Counted from the stretch's first letter, positions 1 through 9,283 are shown. The stretch: 42,702 nt of DNA from an uncultured Eubacteriales bacterium (GCA_949738935.1 CATJCJ010000305.1:1-42702); one strand, 5' to 3'. Numbers and translations are program-made. Notes: generated from the letters alone by a model not told the origin.

Positions 1-57
1 GGTTAGCGCACCTGCTTTGGGAGCAGGGGGTCGTGGGTTCGAATCCCGCTACCCCGA
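1..57 (+). tRNA. tRNA-Pro(TGG), 5' end cut by the window edge
   Basis: These 57 bases are identical to the last 57 bases of the complete tRNA-Pro that follows at 86-160. They hold the TTTGGGA anticodon loop (anticodon TGG, reading CCA), the T arm GGTTCGAATCC and the 3' acceptor strand TACCCCG plus discriminator A. The first 18 bases (acceptor 5' strand and part of the D arm) lie outside the window. No CCA is encoded. Confidence 0.95.
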
Positions 58-85
58 CAAAGAAGGAGTTCAATTGAAAAGTTTT

Positions 86-160
86 CGGGGTGTAGCGCAG
101 TCCGGTTAGCGCACCTGCTTTGGGAGCAGGGGGTCGTGGGTTCGAATCCCGCTACCCCGA
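86..160 (+). tRNA. tRNA-Pro(TGG), complete second tandem copy
   Basis: This is a complete 75-base tRNA. The acceptor stem CGGGGTG pairs with TACCCCG (one G-T wobble), the anticodon stem CCTGC/GCAGG encloses loop TTTGGGA with anticodon TGG, and the T loop TTCGAAT is canonical. It lies 28 bases after an identical copy, so the two are probably one transcript made by tandem duplication. CCA is not encoded. A strong terminator follows at once. Confidence 0.97.
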
Positions 161-165
161 CGAAA

Positions 166-208
166 AAGAGGCAATTACATGATTTATGTAGTTGCCTCTT
201 TTTTTTTA
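166..208. terminator. bidirectional intrinsic terminator between tRNA-Pro and the trmN6-like gene
   Basis: A 15-bp stem (AAGAGGCAATTACAT with its complement, one G-T pair) closes a 5-base loop and is followed by nine T on the plus strand. A run of A before the stem gives a T tail on the minus strand, so the element can end both the tRNA transcript and the convergent methyltransferase transcript, whose last codons overlap the T run. Confidence 0.9.
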
Positions 209-910
209 CATTTTCAGGTAATATTCTTTGGTTAGTTCAACGTATTCCTTACTGTATTGATGGCGGGTTAGTTCTATTAATAGTTCTTTTGTCTGGTATT
301 CCTGCTTTTTGAATATAAAAGTTATCAAGGTTCTTTTGGGGGGTAATCCGGGTTTGGTGATAACATTCAGTTGTCTGCATGGATATAAAGAGTGATTGAA
401 GGCAACTTCTTTTACATTGTCCGAAACATCTGTAGGCACGACGACAGTAAATTCTCCATCTTCTGAAAGAAGTTGTGATACTCCACTAAACAAATCTTCA
501 TAAGTTAATTCATTATTGTGCCGGGCAGCATTTCTTTGCTGGTCAGGACATTTTAAAGAGTCTACGAAATATGGAGGATTAGAGACTATGACATCAAAAC
601 GTGCAGTAGAAGTATATTGTTTAAAATCGACCTGTAATACTTCTACTCTATCTTGCCAAGGAGAGTGTGCAACATTCTCTTTGGCTTGTTTAGCGGCGGC
701 ACAATCTATTTCGAGAGCAACAATAAAAGCTTTGCTACGTTGGGCAAGCATTAAAGCTACTAATCCGGTTCCTGTTCCGATGTCGAGTATTCTTTGGGCG
801 TTCTTAACACTGGACCAGGCACCAAGCAGTACTCCGTCTGTTCCTACTTTCATAGCACATTTGTCGTGCCATACAGTGAACTGTTTGAATTGAAAATATG
901 GATTTGGCAT
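206..910 (-). CDS. yfiC: tRNA1(Val) (adenine(37)-N6)-methyltransferase, YfiC/TrmN6 family
   Basis: The 234-residue protein is a class I SAM-dependent methyltransferase. Motif I DIGTGTG lies at residues 43-49 and the N6-amino methyltransferase motif NPPY at 111-114. The N-terminal pattern FxFKQFTVxHD...KVGTDGVLLGAW is the hallmark of the YfiC family, which methylates the N6 of A37 in tRNA-Val (cmo5UAC) in E. coli. That substrate is known for the family and is inferred here. Length matches the family (about 235-245). The gene stands alone on the minus strand, convergent with the tRNA-Pro pair, and has its own -7 box at 936-943. Start chosen at the ATG at 910, about 20 bases after the predicted transcript start. 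Confidence 0.88.
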   Translation of the reverse strand: MPNPYFQFKQFTVWHDKCAMKVGTDGVLLGAWSSVKNAQRILDIGTGTGLVALMLAQRSKAFIVALEIDCAAAKQAKENVAHSPWQDRVEVLQVDFKQYTSTARFDVIVSNPPYFVDSLKCPDQQRNAARHNNELTYEDLFSGVSQLLSEDGEFTVVVPTDVSDNVKEVAFNHSLYPCRQLNVITKPGLPPKRTLITFIFKKQEYQTKELLIELTRHQYSKEYVELTKEYYLKM

Positions 911-935
911 TTTGCTAATATCTTATGGAATTTGC

Positions 936-943
936 CAAAAATA
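936..943 (-). promoter_or_regulatory. -7 box of the yfiC promoter
   Basis: Read on the minus strand the bases are TATTTTTG, a full match to the Bacteroides -7 consensus TAnnTTTG. The start codon lies 26 bases downstream. No clear -33 TTTG was found at the usual spacing. Confidence 0.5.
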
Positions 944-1040
944 AATAATTATTATGAGATAACGTTCGGTAAACGGTATAATTTGGCATTGTTTTTGTGT
1001 TTTTATCGTACGTGGGCTTTATTATTAATGAATAATCGAT

Positions 1041-1048
1041 TAACTTTG
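1041..1048 (+). promoter_or_regulatory. -7 box of the lon operon promoter
   Basis: TAACTTTG matches the Bacteroides -7 consensus TAnnTTTG and is followed by GC, as is common. The predicted leader to the lon ATG is about 40 bases. The -33 element is not obvious. The 911-1093 gap otherwise holds only the two divergent promoters. Confidence 0.5.
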
Positions 1049-1093
1049 CAAACAATTTATGCCCATATAATGACATAAACTAATTTAAACGAA

Positions 1094-3562
1094 ATGATGA
1101 GAGAAAAATACTTTATGGAAGATTCAGATGATAATGCATTCTCACTGATCGCCGATTTTGAAGGAAATGAAGAGCAAATGTTCGATGTGAAAATCAAATC
1201 AGGTGATACTCTTCCGGTACTTCCCCTTCGTAATATGGTGTTGTTTCCGGGGGTATTTATGCCGGTTTCAGTGGGTAGGAAGTCATCCTTGAGATTAATA
1301 CGTGAGGCTGAAAAGAAAAATATGAATATAGCGGTTGTCTGCCAGAAAGTAGCTCAGACAGATGAACCTCAATTTGAAGATCTGCACACAATTGGAACCA
1401 TAGGGAAAATTGTGCGTATTTTGGAAATGCCGGATCAAACGACAACTGTTATTTTACAGGGATTGAAGCGTTTGGAATTGACGGGTATTACAGAAACCCA
1501 TCCCTATCTGAAGGGCAGCATCGAAGTAAAAGATGAAATAATGCCTGACAAAAATGATAAGGAATTTCAGGCTCTGGTTGAAACTTGTAAAGACCTGACA
1601 ATACGCTATATTAAATCTTCGGATTCTTTGCATCAGGATTCTGCATTTGCTATCAAAAACATTAATAATCATATGTTTTTGGTAGATTTTATCTGCACTA
1701 ATTTACCTTTAAAAAAGGACGAGAAGATAGAATTGCTGCGTTACGATTCATTGAGAGAGCGTACGTATCGCCTGTTGGAGATATTGAACCGGGAAGTTCA
1801 GCTTGCTGAAATTAAAGCGTCTATTCAAATGCGTGCCCGTGAAGATATAGACCAGCAGCAGCGTGAATATTTTTTGCAGCAGCAAATTAAAACAATTCAG
1901 GATGAGTTGGGTGGCAGTGGACAGGAGCAGGAAATAGAAGAAATGCGCAATAAGGCGTATAAAATGAAATGGAGCGAAGAAGTACGAACTCTTTTCTTGA
2001 AAGAGTTGGCCAAACTGGAGCGTACTCATCCGCAATCTCCTGATTTTAGTGTACAACTGAACTATCTGCAAACGATGCTTAGTTTGCCATGGAACGTATA
2101 TACAACGGACAATTTGAATCTGAAGAATGCAGAGAAAACACTGAATAAAGATCATTATGGTCTGGAAAAGGTGAAAGAACGTATTCTTGAACATTTGGCT
2201 GTTCTGAAACTGAAAGGTGATATGAAATCACCGATTATCTGTCTGTATGGACCTCCGGGAGTTGGTAAGACTTCTTTGGGAAAATCTATTGCTGCTGCTC
2301 TGAAGCGGAAGTATATTCGTATGTCCTTGGGAGGTGTACATGATGAAGCCGAGATTCGCGGACATCGTAAAACCTATATCGGTGCTATGCCGGGACGAAT
2401 TATAAAGAGTTTGATAAAGGCAGGTTCTTCCAATCCGGTATTTATTCTGGATGAGATTGATAAAGTAAGCGCAGATCGTCAGGGAGACCCTTCATCTGCT
2501 TTACTGGAAGTACTTGATCCGGAACAGAATACAACGTTTCATGACAACTTCCTCGATGTGGATTATGACTTGTCTAAAGTGATGTTTATTGCTACTGCTA
2601 ATAATCTGAACACGATACCTGGACCATTGCTTGACCGTATGGAACTGATTGAGGTTAGTGGCTACATCACGGAAGAAAAGGTTGAGATTGCCCGTAAGCA
2701 TCTGGTTCCAAAAGAGTTGGAAGCAAATGGAATGAAAAAGACTGATATTAAGATTCCAAAAGATACATTGGAGGCTATTATAGAGTCTTATACTCGTGAA
2801 AGTGGTGTACGTGAACTGGAAAAGAAGATCGGTAAGATACTCCGTAAATCTGCCCGTCAGTATGCTACCGATGGTTATTTCTTAAAGACAGAGATTAAGC
2901 CTGCCGATTTATATGATTTTCTGGGGGCACCTGAATATACTCGTGACAAATATCAGGGTAATGATTACGCAGGTGTTGTAACAGGATTGGCATGGACTGC
3001 TGTTGGAGGTGAAATTTTATTTGTTGAAACAAGTTTGAGCCGCGGTAAAGGTGGACGTTTGACTTTAACGGGTAATTTGGGGGATGTAATGAAGGAGTCT
3101 GCTATGCTGGCGCTTGAATATATCAAAGCACATGCTTCATTGCTGAATCTGGATGAAGAAATATTTGATAATTGGAATATCCATGTTCATGTTCCGGAAG
3201 GTGCGATCCCCAAAGATGGTCCATCAGCGGGTATCACTATGGCTACCTCATTGGCTTCTGCGTTGACGCAGCGTAAAGTGAGAGCAAATCTGGCCATGAC
3301 CGGTGAAATAACTCTTCGCGGTAAAGTACTTCCGGTGGGCGGTATTAAGGAAAAAATTCTTGCAGCTAAACGTGCAGGGATTAAAGAAATTATAATGAGT
3401 GCCGAGAATAAAAAGAACATAGATGAGATTCAGGAGATGTATCTTAAAGGACTGACATTCCACTATGTAACTGATGTGAAAGAAGTATTTGCCATCGCAT
3501 TGACTGATGAGAAGGTGGCTGATGCCATTGATTTATCTGTAAAGAAAGCCAGCCAGGAATGA
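1094..3562 (+). CDS. lon: endopeptidase La (Lon), ATP-dependent protease
   Basis: This 822-residue protein is a full-length LonA. The N-terminal substrate-binding LAN domain starts at about residue 38 ([14 protein letters not shown]) and is followed by a coiled coil near 240-300. The AAA+ module has Walker A GPPGVGKT near 386 and Walker [10 protein letters not shown] near 450. The C-terminal protease domain has the catalytic serine in PKDGPSAG (Ser711) and the catalytic lysine in GGIKEK (Lys754). Lon degrades misfolded and short-lived regulatory proteins in the cytoplasm. The ORF opens with two consecutive ATG codons, so the start is uncertain by one codon; a further ATG at codon 8 is possible. 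The stop overlaps the tgt start by four bases (ATGA), showing translational coupling. Confidence 0.97.
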   Translation: MMREKYFMEDSDDNAFSLIADFEGNEEQMFDVKIKSGDTLPVLPLRNMVLFPGVFMPVSVGRKSSLRLIREAEKKNMNIAVVCQKVAQTDEPQFEDLHTIGTIGKIVRILEMPDQTTTVILQGLKRLELTGITETHPYLKGSIEVKDEIMPDKNDKEFQALVETCKDLTIRYIKSSDSLHQDSAFAIKNINNHMFLVDFICTNLPLKKDEKIELLRYDSLRERTYRLLEILNREVQLAEIKASIQMRAREDIDQQQREYFLQQQIKTIQDELGGSGQEQEIEEMRNKAYKMKWSEEVRTLFLKELAKLERTHPQSPDFSVQLNYLQTMLSLPWNVYTTDNLNLKNAEKTLNKDHYGLEKVKERILEHLAVLKLKGDMKSPIICLYGPPGVGKTSLGKSIAAALKRKYIRMSLGGVHDEAEIRGHRKTYIGAMPGRIIKSLIKAGSSNPVFILDEIDKVSADRQGDPSSALLEVLDPEQNTTFHDNFLDVDYDLSKVMFIATANNLNTIPGPLLDRMELIEVSGYITEEKVEIARKHLVPKELEANGMKKTDIKIPKDTLEAIIESYTRESGVRELEKKIGKILRKSARQYATDGYFLKTEIKPADLYDFLGAPEYTRDKYQGNDYAGVVTGLAWTAVGGEILFVETSLSRGKGGRLTLTGNLGDVMKESAMLALEYIKAHASLLNLDEEIFDNWNIHVHVPEGAIPKDGPSAGITMATSLASALTQRKVRANLAMTGEITLRGKVLPVGGIKEKILAAKRAGIKEIIMSAENKKNIDEIQEMYLKGLTFHYVTDVKEVFAIALTDEKVADAIDLSVKKASQE

Positions 3563-4689
3563 CATTTGAATTACAATATACAGACGCAAAAAGTAATGCC
3601 CGTGCGGGTCTGATTACAACAGACCACGGGCAGATACAAACTCCTATATTTATGCCGGTGGGTACACTTGGCACAGTGAAAGGTGTACACCTGACAGAAT
3701 TGAAGGAGGATATTGAGGCTCAGATCATATTGGGTAATACATATCATCTTTATTTGCGTCCGGGATTGGATGTTATAGAAAAAGCCGGTGGATTACATAA
3801 ATTCAACGGTTTTGACCGTCCGATGTTGACTGATAGCGGTGGGTTCCAGGTCTTTTCGTTGGCAGGTATCCGTAAACTGCGTGAAGAAGGTGCTGAATTT
3901 CGTTCGCATATTGATGGAAGTAAACATGTTTTTACTCCTGAGAAAGTGATGGATATTGAACGTACTATCGGTGCGGATATTATGATGGCATTTGATGAAT
4001 GTCCTCCGGGAGATTCTGACTATGCATATGCCAAAAAGTCATTAGGACTGACACACCGCTGGCTTGACAGGTGTATTCAGCGTTTTAATGAAACAGAACC
4101 TAAATATGGCTATAATCAATCTCTTTTCCCTATAGTTCAAGGGTGTGTGTACACAGACTTGCGTAAACAATCAGCAGAGTTTGTTGCCTCTAAAGGAGCG
4201 GATGGAAATGCCATTGGAGGACTTGCCGTGGGTGAGCCTGTGGATAAAATGTATGAGATGATTGAAGTTGTAAACGACATTTTGCCGAAAGACAAACCAC
4301 GTTACCTGATGGGAGTCGGTACGCCGGTGAATATTCTGGAGGGTATTGAACGTGGAGTTGACATGTTTGACTGTGTAATGCCTACTCGAAACGGTCGGAA
4401 TGGAATGTTATTTACCAAGGATGGTATTATAAACATGCGTAATAAAAAGTGGGAAATGGACTTCTCTCCTATTGAAGCTGATGGCGCTTCTTGCGTAGAT
4501 ACTTTATACAGTAAAGCTTATCTGCGTCATCTGTTTCATGCGCAAGAATTATTGGCTATGCAGATTGCTTCTATCCATAATCTGGCATTCTATCTCTGGT
4601 TAGTAGGTGAAGCACGTAAACACATTATTGCCGGGGATTTCTCTACATGGAAGCCGATGATGGTAAAAAGAGTGTCAACAAGACTATAA
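3559..4689 (+). CDS. tgt: tRNA-guanine transglycosylase (queuosine synthesis) lacking the usual zinc cysteines
   Basis: The 376-residue protein exchanges guanine-34 for preQ1 in tRNAs with GUN anticodons. Family motifs are clear: LTDSGGFQVFS near 91-101 (base-recognition aspartate), GGLAVGEP near 220 and VDMFDCVMPTRNGRNG near 268-283 with the nucleophilic aspartate. The canonical C-x-C-x2-C...H zinc site before YSRAYxRHLF is not conserved: the segment reads GASCVDTLYSKAYLRHLF, so the three ligand cysteines align with Gly, Ser and Asp. A matching histidine (IHNLAFYL) remains. The start codon overlaps the lon stop (ATGA) and the lptF-like gene begins 4 bases after its stop, so the three genes form one operon. 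Confidence 0.95.
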   Translation: MTFELQYTDAKSNARAGLITTDHGQIQTPIFMPVGTLGTVKGVHLTELKEDIEAQIILGNTYHLYLRPGLDVIEKAGGLHKFNGFDRPMLTDSGGFQVFSLAGIRKLREEGAEFRSHIDGSKHVFTPEKVMDIERTIGADIMMAFDECPPGDSDYAYAKKSLGLTHRWLDRCIQRFNETEPKYGYNQSLFPIVQGCVYTDLRKQSAEFVASKGADGNAIGGLAVGEPVDKMYEMIEVVNDILPKDKPRYLMGVGTPVNILEGIERGVDMFDCVMPTRNGRNGMLFTKDGIINMRNKKWEMDFSPIEADGASCVDTLYSKAYLRHLFHAQELLAMQIASIHNLAFYLWLVGEARKHIIAGDFSTWKPMMVKRVSTRL

Positions 4690-4693
4690 TTAA

Positions 4694-5791
4694 ATGAAAA
4701 GCAATCGTTTTATCAAACTGCTGGACTGGTATATCATCAAGAAATTCTTGGGGACATACGTATTTGCTATTGCGTTGATTATCTCTATCGCTGTAGTGTT
4801 TGATTTCAATGAGAAGATGGATAAGTTTATGGAGCGTGAAGCGCCCTGGACTGCAATCGTCTTTGATTATTATATGAACTTCATTCCCTACTTTGCGAAT
4901 TTATTCAGTCCGTTGTTTGTATTTATTGCCGTAATTTTCTTCACTTCAAAACTGGCAGAGAATTCAGAGATTATTGCTATGTTCTCCACCGGAATGAGTT
5001 TTAAGCGTCTGATGCGTCCTTATATGATATCGGCAGCCGTTATTGCAGTAGCTACTTTCATGTTGGGTTCATATGTAATACCTAAAGGAAGTGTAACGCG
5101 CTTGAACTTTGAGGATAGGTATGTAAAGCCGAAAAAGAAAGGCAGTGCACGTAATGTGCAACTTGAGGTAGCTGACGGCGTAATAGCTTACATTGATAAT
5201 TATCAGGATTATAATAAGACCGGAAATCGTTTTTCACTGGATAAATTTGTTGATAAGAAACTGATTTCTCACCTGACAGCACGTCGTATTGTATATGATA
5301 CAACTACTGTAAACAAATGGACTATTCATGATTATATGATACGTGAACTGGATGGATTGAAAGAAAATATCATAAAGGGGGATAGAATGGATTCTATTAT
5401 AAATATGGATCCATCTGATTTTCTGATTATGAAGAATCAACAGGAAATGCTTACCAGCCCTCAGTTGAGTGAATACATTGATAAGCAACGGAGGCGTGGA
5501 TTTGCCAATATCAAAGAGTTTGAAATTGAATATCATAAGCGTATTGCCATGTCTTTTGCGTCGTTCATTCTAACTGTGATAGGTTTATCCCTGTCATCAA
5601 GAAAAACCAAGGGAGGAATGGGACTGCATTTGGGAATCGGGCTTGCACTAAGTTTCTCGTATATCCTTTTCCAGACAATTACTTCGACTTTTGCTGTTAA
5701 TGGAAATGTTCCTCCTGTAGTTGCGGTATGGATACCGAATGTATTGTATGCATTCATAGCATTCTACTTATATAAAAAGGCTCCTAAATAA
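4694..5791 (+). CDS. LptF/LptG-family (YjgP/YjgQ) inner-membrane permease of LPS export
   Basis: The 365-residue protein begins LLDWYIIKKFLGTYVFAIALI, the typical first helix of LptF/LptG. Three N-terminal membrane segments (about 15-38, 55-85, 100-122) are followed by a ~150-residue periplasmic region (the beta-jellyroll of the family) and three C-terminal segments (about 285-360). LptF and LptG with the ATPase LptB extract lipopolysaccharide from the inner membrane and push it onto the LptA/C bridge. Whether this is F or G cannot be settled from one copy. It is the last gene of the lon-tgt operon, 4 bases after tgt, and is followed by a terminator. Confidence 0.88.
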   Translation: MKSNRFIKLLDWYIIKKFLGTYVFAIALIISIAVVFDFNEKMDKFMEREAPWTAIVFDYYMNFIPYFANLFSPLFVFIAVIFFTSKLAENSEIIAMFSTGMSFKRLMRPYMISAAVIAVATFMLGSYVIPKGSVTRLNFEDRYVKPKKKGSARNVQLEVADGVIAYIDNYQDYNKTGNRFSLDKFVDKKLISHLTARRIVYDTTTVNKWTIHDYMIRELDGLKENIIKGDRMDSIINMDPSDFLIMKNQQEMLTSPQLSEYIDKQRRRGFANIKEFEIEYHKRIAMSFASFILTVIGLSLSSRKTKGGMGLHLGIGLALSFSYILFQTITSTFAVNGNVPPVVAVWIPNVLYAFIAFYLYKKAPK

Positions 5792-5848
5792 TGCTTATTT
5801 TCTGCAATGGCAGATGATTAAAAGAGTAATCTGAATCTTTAAAGAAAA

Positions 5849-5884
5849 AGTCCCGTCAACTTTTAAGTAGACGGGACTCTTTTT
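5849..5884 (+). terminator. intrinsic terminator of the lon-tgt-lptF operon
   Basis: AGTCCCGTC pairs with GACGGGACT (9 bp) around a loop that itself contains ACTT/AAGT. The stem is followed by CTCTTTTTG. Preceding A bases give a weaker tail on the minus strand, which suits the convergent gene at 5981. Confidence 0.85.
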
Positions 5885-5980
5885 GTTGTATTCATTTCCT
5901 CTTTTGTCTATTCCCGAACATTTTTATTTATTCAGGAAATTCCCCTTTCTCCTTACACTTTTTATTGAAGTCAGATATAT

Positions 5981-6487
5981 TTATCCGATTTCTTTTATGT
6001 GAGCAGAAAGTTCTGCAGCAGAGATGTTTTTGGCTATAATAACACCATTTCCATCTAATAAATAGTTAGTGAAACCCCGGTTCAAACGGTATCTTTTAAA
6101 TAAACCGGAATCTTCGCCTTTAGTTTCCACGAAACAGGTGGGCGTAACTATTTGATCCTTACGAATAGTCTCTTCAAATACCGAACGGTATTCGTCAAAT
6201 GACACAGAAACCATTTCCACATTGGGGGCATCAGACCGAAGTACATTGTTCAAACTTGCGTTTTGCATCCGGGACTGTGCATCATAACTTGCCCAAAAAC
6301 TTAGCAACACATACCGACCTTTTAAGTCAGCCAATTTAAGAGGGCGTTGCTCCCCTGACGTAGATTCGATTCGAAAATCAGGGGCTACGTCACCCACACT
6401 TAAGCCTCCAGTAGGTTTGTCTTTTTCAACGAAGGCTGTCAAGGAACAAATTAGTAATACAACAAAAATCCATTTTACATGTCTCAT
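5981..6487 (-). CDS. exported thioredoxin-fold (TlpA/AhpC-like) protein without a CxxC motif
   Basis: The 168-residue protein has an N-terminal hydrophobic segment (about 5-19, signal peptide or anchor) and then the pattern VGDVAPDFRIESTSG...LKLADLKGRYVLLSFWASYDAQ, which is the start of a TlpA/ResA/AhpC-type thioredoxin fold. In redox-active members WCxxC follows the beta strand. Here W65 is followed by A-S-Y-D, so both catalytic cysteines are missing. Cys14 sits in the signal region and Cys118 is far away. It is therefore unlikely to be a disulfide reductase; a binding or chaperone-like role in the periplasm is an inference. The gene is monocistronic, with its own promoter and a structured leader of about 125 bases. 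Confidence 0.7.
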   Translation of the reverse strand: MRHVKWIFVVLLICSLTAFVEKDKPTGGLSVGDVAPDFRIESTSGEQRPLKLADLKGRYVLLSFWASYDAQSRMQNASLNNVLRSDAPNVEMVSVSFDEYRSVFEETIRKDQIVTPTCFVETKGEDSGLFKRYRLNRGFTNYLLDGNGVIIAKNISAAELSAHIKEIG

Positions 6488-6560
6488 GTAATTCGGTTTT
6501 GGTTAATACTATTCGGGACTGTCCTTAAACAGTGGCTTCTCCCCGAAACATCGTCTTTTC

Positions 6561-6600
6561 AGGCATCAAACGGAGAGGAATCCGTTGATTGTCAATGCCT
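6561..6600 (-). promoter_or_regulatory. hairpin in the 5' leader of the thioredoxin-fold gene
   Basis: AGGCAT (6561-6566) pairs with ATGCCT (6595-6600), and inside this TCAAACGGA pairs with TCCGTTGA with one bulged base. The element lies in the predicted ~125-base leader of the minus-strand gene. No uridine run follows, so it does not look like a simple terminator. Its function is unknown. Confidence 0.35.
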
Positions 6601-6619
6601 TTAATTCAGAAACCGGGCG

Positions 6620-6652
6620 CAAAGGTAAGTATTTATTAAATTAACTTCCAAA
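6620..6652 (-). promoter_or_regulatory. promoter of the thioredoxin-fold gene
   Basis: On the minus strand TTTG (6652-6649) is followed after 21 bases by TACCTTTG (6627-6620). Both boxes match the Bacteroides -33/-7 consensus, with spacing two bases longer than the usual 19. Confidence 0.6.
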
Positions 6653-6724
6653 TAAACAAGCAAATTTCTTACTTTTTGACCATAATTTTTTATGTTCTTT
6701 AGCATAGGTACCGACTTTTTTCTC

Positions 6725-6732
6725 TATTTTTG
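6725..6732 (+). promoter_or_regulatory. -7 box of the serB promoter
   Basis: TATTTTTG matches TAnnTTTG and is followed by C. It is 21 bases before the serB ATG, giving a leader of about 15 bases. The remaining part of the 6488-6753 gap holds the divergent promoter and leader of the gene at 5981. Confidence 0.55.
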
Positions 6733-6753
6733 CAGGATTAAAAGATTTTTTTT

Positions 6754-7977
6754 ATGCAACTCTCAAATACTGAACTCATTCTCATCCGAATAACAGGTGA
6801 AGACCGTCCTGGATTGACGGCTTCTGTGACAGAAATATTAGCAAAATATGATGCTACAATTCTGGATATCGGCCAGGCGGATATTCATAATACGCTTTCA
6901 TTAGGTATCCTTTGTATGACAGAGGAACAGAATTCTGGGTTTATTATGAAAGAGTTATTATTTAAAGCTTCGTCTTTAGGGGTAACAATTCGTTTTTATC
7001 CAATATCTACGGAGGAATATGAAAGTTGGGTAAAGATGCAGGGAAAGAACCGTTATATCCTTACGCTGTTAGGGCGTAAACTTTCTGCTCGTCAGATTGC
7101 TGCAACTACTCGTATTCTTGCTGAACAAGGGATGAATATTGATGCTATCAAACGTCTTACAGGGCGTATTCCCCTGAATGAGTGTGAAGTACGTACACGG
7201 GCTTGTATTGAGTTCTCTGTTCGTGGTACCCCAAAGGATCGTATTGTTATGCAGGAACAGTTAATGAAACTGGCCAGTGAACTCGAAATGGATTTCTCTT
7301 TCCAGCTTGACAATATGTATCGACGGATGCGCCGTCTGATATGTTTTGATATGGATTCTACTTTGATAGAGACCGAGGTTATTGATGAACTGGCAATACG
7401 TGCTGGTGTGGGAGACCAAGTGAAACAGATTACTGAGCGTGCTATGCGTGGTGAAATTGATTTTGTAGAAAGTTTCCGTGAACGTGTAGCGTTACTTAAA
7501 GGGCTGGATGAATCGGTGATGCAGGAAATAGCGGAGAACTTGCCTATTACGGAAGGAGTAGATCGGTTGATGTATGCTCTGAAGAAATATGGTTATAAAA
7601 TTGCTATTCTAAGCGGAGGTTTTACTTATTTTGGAAAATATCTACAGCAAAAATATGGCATTGACTATGTGTATGCCAATGAACTTGAGATTGTGGATGG
7701 TAAGTTGACCGGGCGTTATTTGGGTGATGTGGTTGATGGGAAACGAAAAGCTGAACTCCTCCGTCTGATTGCACAAGTTGAAAAAGTAGATATTGCCCAA
7801 ACAATTGCAGTAGGTGATGGAGCCAATGATCTTCCGATGTTAGGTATTGCCGGATTAGGTATTGCATTTCATGCTAAACCTAAGGTAGTAGCCAATGCTA
7901 AGCAGTCTATTAATACAATTGGCCTGGATGGGGTACTTTATTTTCTTGGTTTCAAAGATTCATATTTGAACATGTAA
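6754..7977 (+). CDS. serB: phosphoserine phosphatase with N-terminal ACT domains
   Basis: The 407-residue protein carries out the last step of serine synthesis, phosphoserine to serine. Residues 1-180 contain two ACT-type regulatory domains (ITGEDRPGLTASVTEIL at 13-29, LGRKLSARQIAATTRILAEQGMNI at about 106-129). The HAD hydrolase domain begins at about 193 with the nucleophile motif DMDST (Asp199, general acid Asp201), followed by LSGGF near 286 and GDGANDLPM at 354-362 for magnesium binding. The long two-ACT form is typical of Bacteroidetes and actinobacterial SerB and suggests amino-acid feedback. The helicase gene follows after 51 bases and could be cotranscribed. Confidence 0.95.
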   Translation: MQLSNTELILIRITGEDRPGLTASVTEILAKYDATILDIGQADIHNTLSLGILCMTEEQNSGFIMKELLFKASSLGVTIRFYPISTEEYESWVKMQGKNRYILTLLGRKLSARQIAATTRILAEQGMNIDAIKRLTGRIPLNECEVRTRACIEFSVRGTPKDRIVMQEQLMKLASELEMDFSFQLDNMYRRMRRLICFDMDSTLIETEVIDELAIRAGVGDQVKQITERAMRGEIDFVESFRERVALLKGLDESVMQEIAENLPITEGVDRLMYALKKYGYKIAILSGGFTYFGKYLQQKYGIDYVYANELEIVDGKLTGRYLGDVVDGKRKAELLRLIAQVEKVDIAQTIAVGDGANDLPMLGIAGLGIAFHAKPKVVANAKQSINTIGLDGVLYFLGFKDSYLNM

Positions 7978-8028
7978 ATCTGCCTGTGATTAATTGGTGA
8001 TATTATTAATTTGTATAATAAGCATAAA

Positions 8029-9270
8029 ATGAAGTTTTCTGAACTAAAACTAAACGATCGTGTACTTGAAGCACTCGACGCAATGCGGTTTGATGAGTGC
8101 ACACCGATACAAGAACAGGCAATCCCTGTTATTCTTGAGGGAAGAGATTTAATTGCGGTCGCTCAGACAGGTACGGGTAAGACGGCTGCCTTCTTACTTC
8201 CTGTATTAAATAAGCTATCTGAGGGAGAGCATCCGGAGGACGCTATTAACTGCGTTGTCATGTCCCCTACCCGGGAACTGGCACAACAGATAGATCAGCA
8301 AATGGAAGGATTCTCCTATTTTATGCCAGTGTCCAGTGTTGCTGTATATGGTGGAAACGATGGAGTGCTTTTTGAACAACAGAAGAAAGGGTTGACTCTT
8401 GGGGCAGATGTGGTAATTGCTACTCCGGGCCGCTTGATTGCTCATCTGAGTTTAGGATATGTGGATTTATCAAAGGTATCCTATTTCATACTGGATGAAG
8501 CTGACCGTATGCTCGATATGGGCTTTTATGAGGATATTATGCAAATTGTAAAGTATCTGCCTAAAGAGCGTCAGACAATTATGTTTTCGGCAACAATGCC
8601 TGCCAAAATTCAACAACTGGCCAAAACAATTCTGAATAATCCTGCAGAAGTGAAATTGGCTGTATCCAAACCAGCCGAAAAGATTGTTCAGGCAGCATAT
8701 GTATGTTATGAAAACCAAAAATTAGGTATTGTCCGTAGTCTTTTCGAAGAAGAAGTGCCCGAGCGTGTTATTATCTTTGCATCCTCTAAAATTAAAGTGA
8801 AAGAAGTTGCGAAAGCTCTGAAGATGATGAAGTTGAATGTTGGAGAAATGCATTCGGATCTGGAACAGGCACAGCGGGAATTCATTATGCATGAGTTTAA
8901 GTCTGGTAGAATCAATATTCTTGTAGCGACTGATATTGTGTCGAGAGGAATTGATATCGATGATATTCGTTTAGTGATCAATTTTGACGTTCCTCATGAT
9001 AGTGAAGATTATGTGCACCGTATCGGGCGTACTGCACGTGCTAATAATGATGGCGTAGCTCTTACATTCGTAAATGAAAAAGAACAGACCAACTTTAAGA
9101 ATATAGAAAATTTCCTGGAGAAGGATATTTATAAAATACCTGTACCTGCAGAATTAGGTGAAGCCCCGGCTTATAATCCACGAAGCAATGGTAGTGGTGG
9201 TAGATCCCGAAACTTTCGTAAGGGAGGTGGACGGAAATCCGGAGATCGTTCAAGAGGGAGAAAACAATAA
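8029..9270 (+). CDS. DEAD-box ATP-dependent RNA helicase, RhlE/CsdA-like
   Basis: From the ATG at 8029 the protein has 413 residues. The ORF track starts at an upstream TTG (8011); the ATG is preferred because the protein then begins MKFSELKLNDRVLEALDAM, the usual DEAD-box opening. Motifs in order are the Q motif (FDECTPIQEQAIP, 21-33), motif I AQTGTGKT (45-52), Ia PTRELAQQ (80-87), DEAD (156-159), SAT (187-189) and VI HRIGRTAR (330-337). The last ~35 residues are rich in Gly, Arg, Ser and Lys, an RNA-binding tail as in RhlE-type helicases that act in ribosome assembly or RNA decay. It is followed by a strong terminator. The specific RNA target is unknown. Confidence 0.93.
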   Translation: MKFSELKLNDRVLEALDAMRFDECTPIQEQAIPVILEGRDLIAVAQTGTGKTAAFLLPVLNKLSEGEHPEDAINCVVMSPTRELAQQIDQQMEGFSYFMPVSSVAVYGGNDGVLFEQQKKGLTLGADVVIATPGRLIAHLSLGYVDLSKVSYFILDEADRMLDMGFYEDIMQIVKYLPKERQTIMFSATMPAKIQQLAKTILNNPAEVKLAVSKPAEKIVQAAYVCYENQKLGIVRSLFEEEVPERVIIFASSKIKVKEVAKALKMMKLNVGEMHSDLEQAQREFIMHEFKSGRINILVATDIVSRGIDIDDIRLVINFDVPHDSEDYVHRIGRTARANNDGVALTFVNEKEQTNFKNIENFLEKDIYKIPVPAELGEAPAYNPRSNGSGGRSRNFRKGGGRKSGDRSRGRKQ

Positions 9271-9283
9271 ATGTATAAAAGAG

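Noticed and set aside
516-1078. Plus-strand ORFs of 125 and 94 residues over the yfiC gene
   Set aside because: Shadow frames of yfiC and its promoter; no family features.
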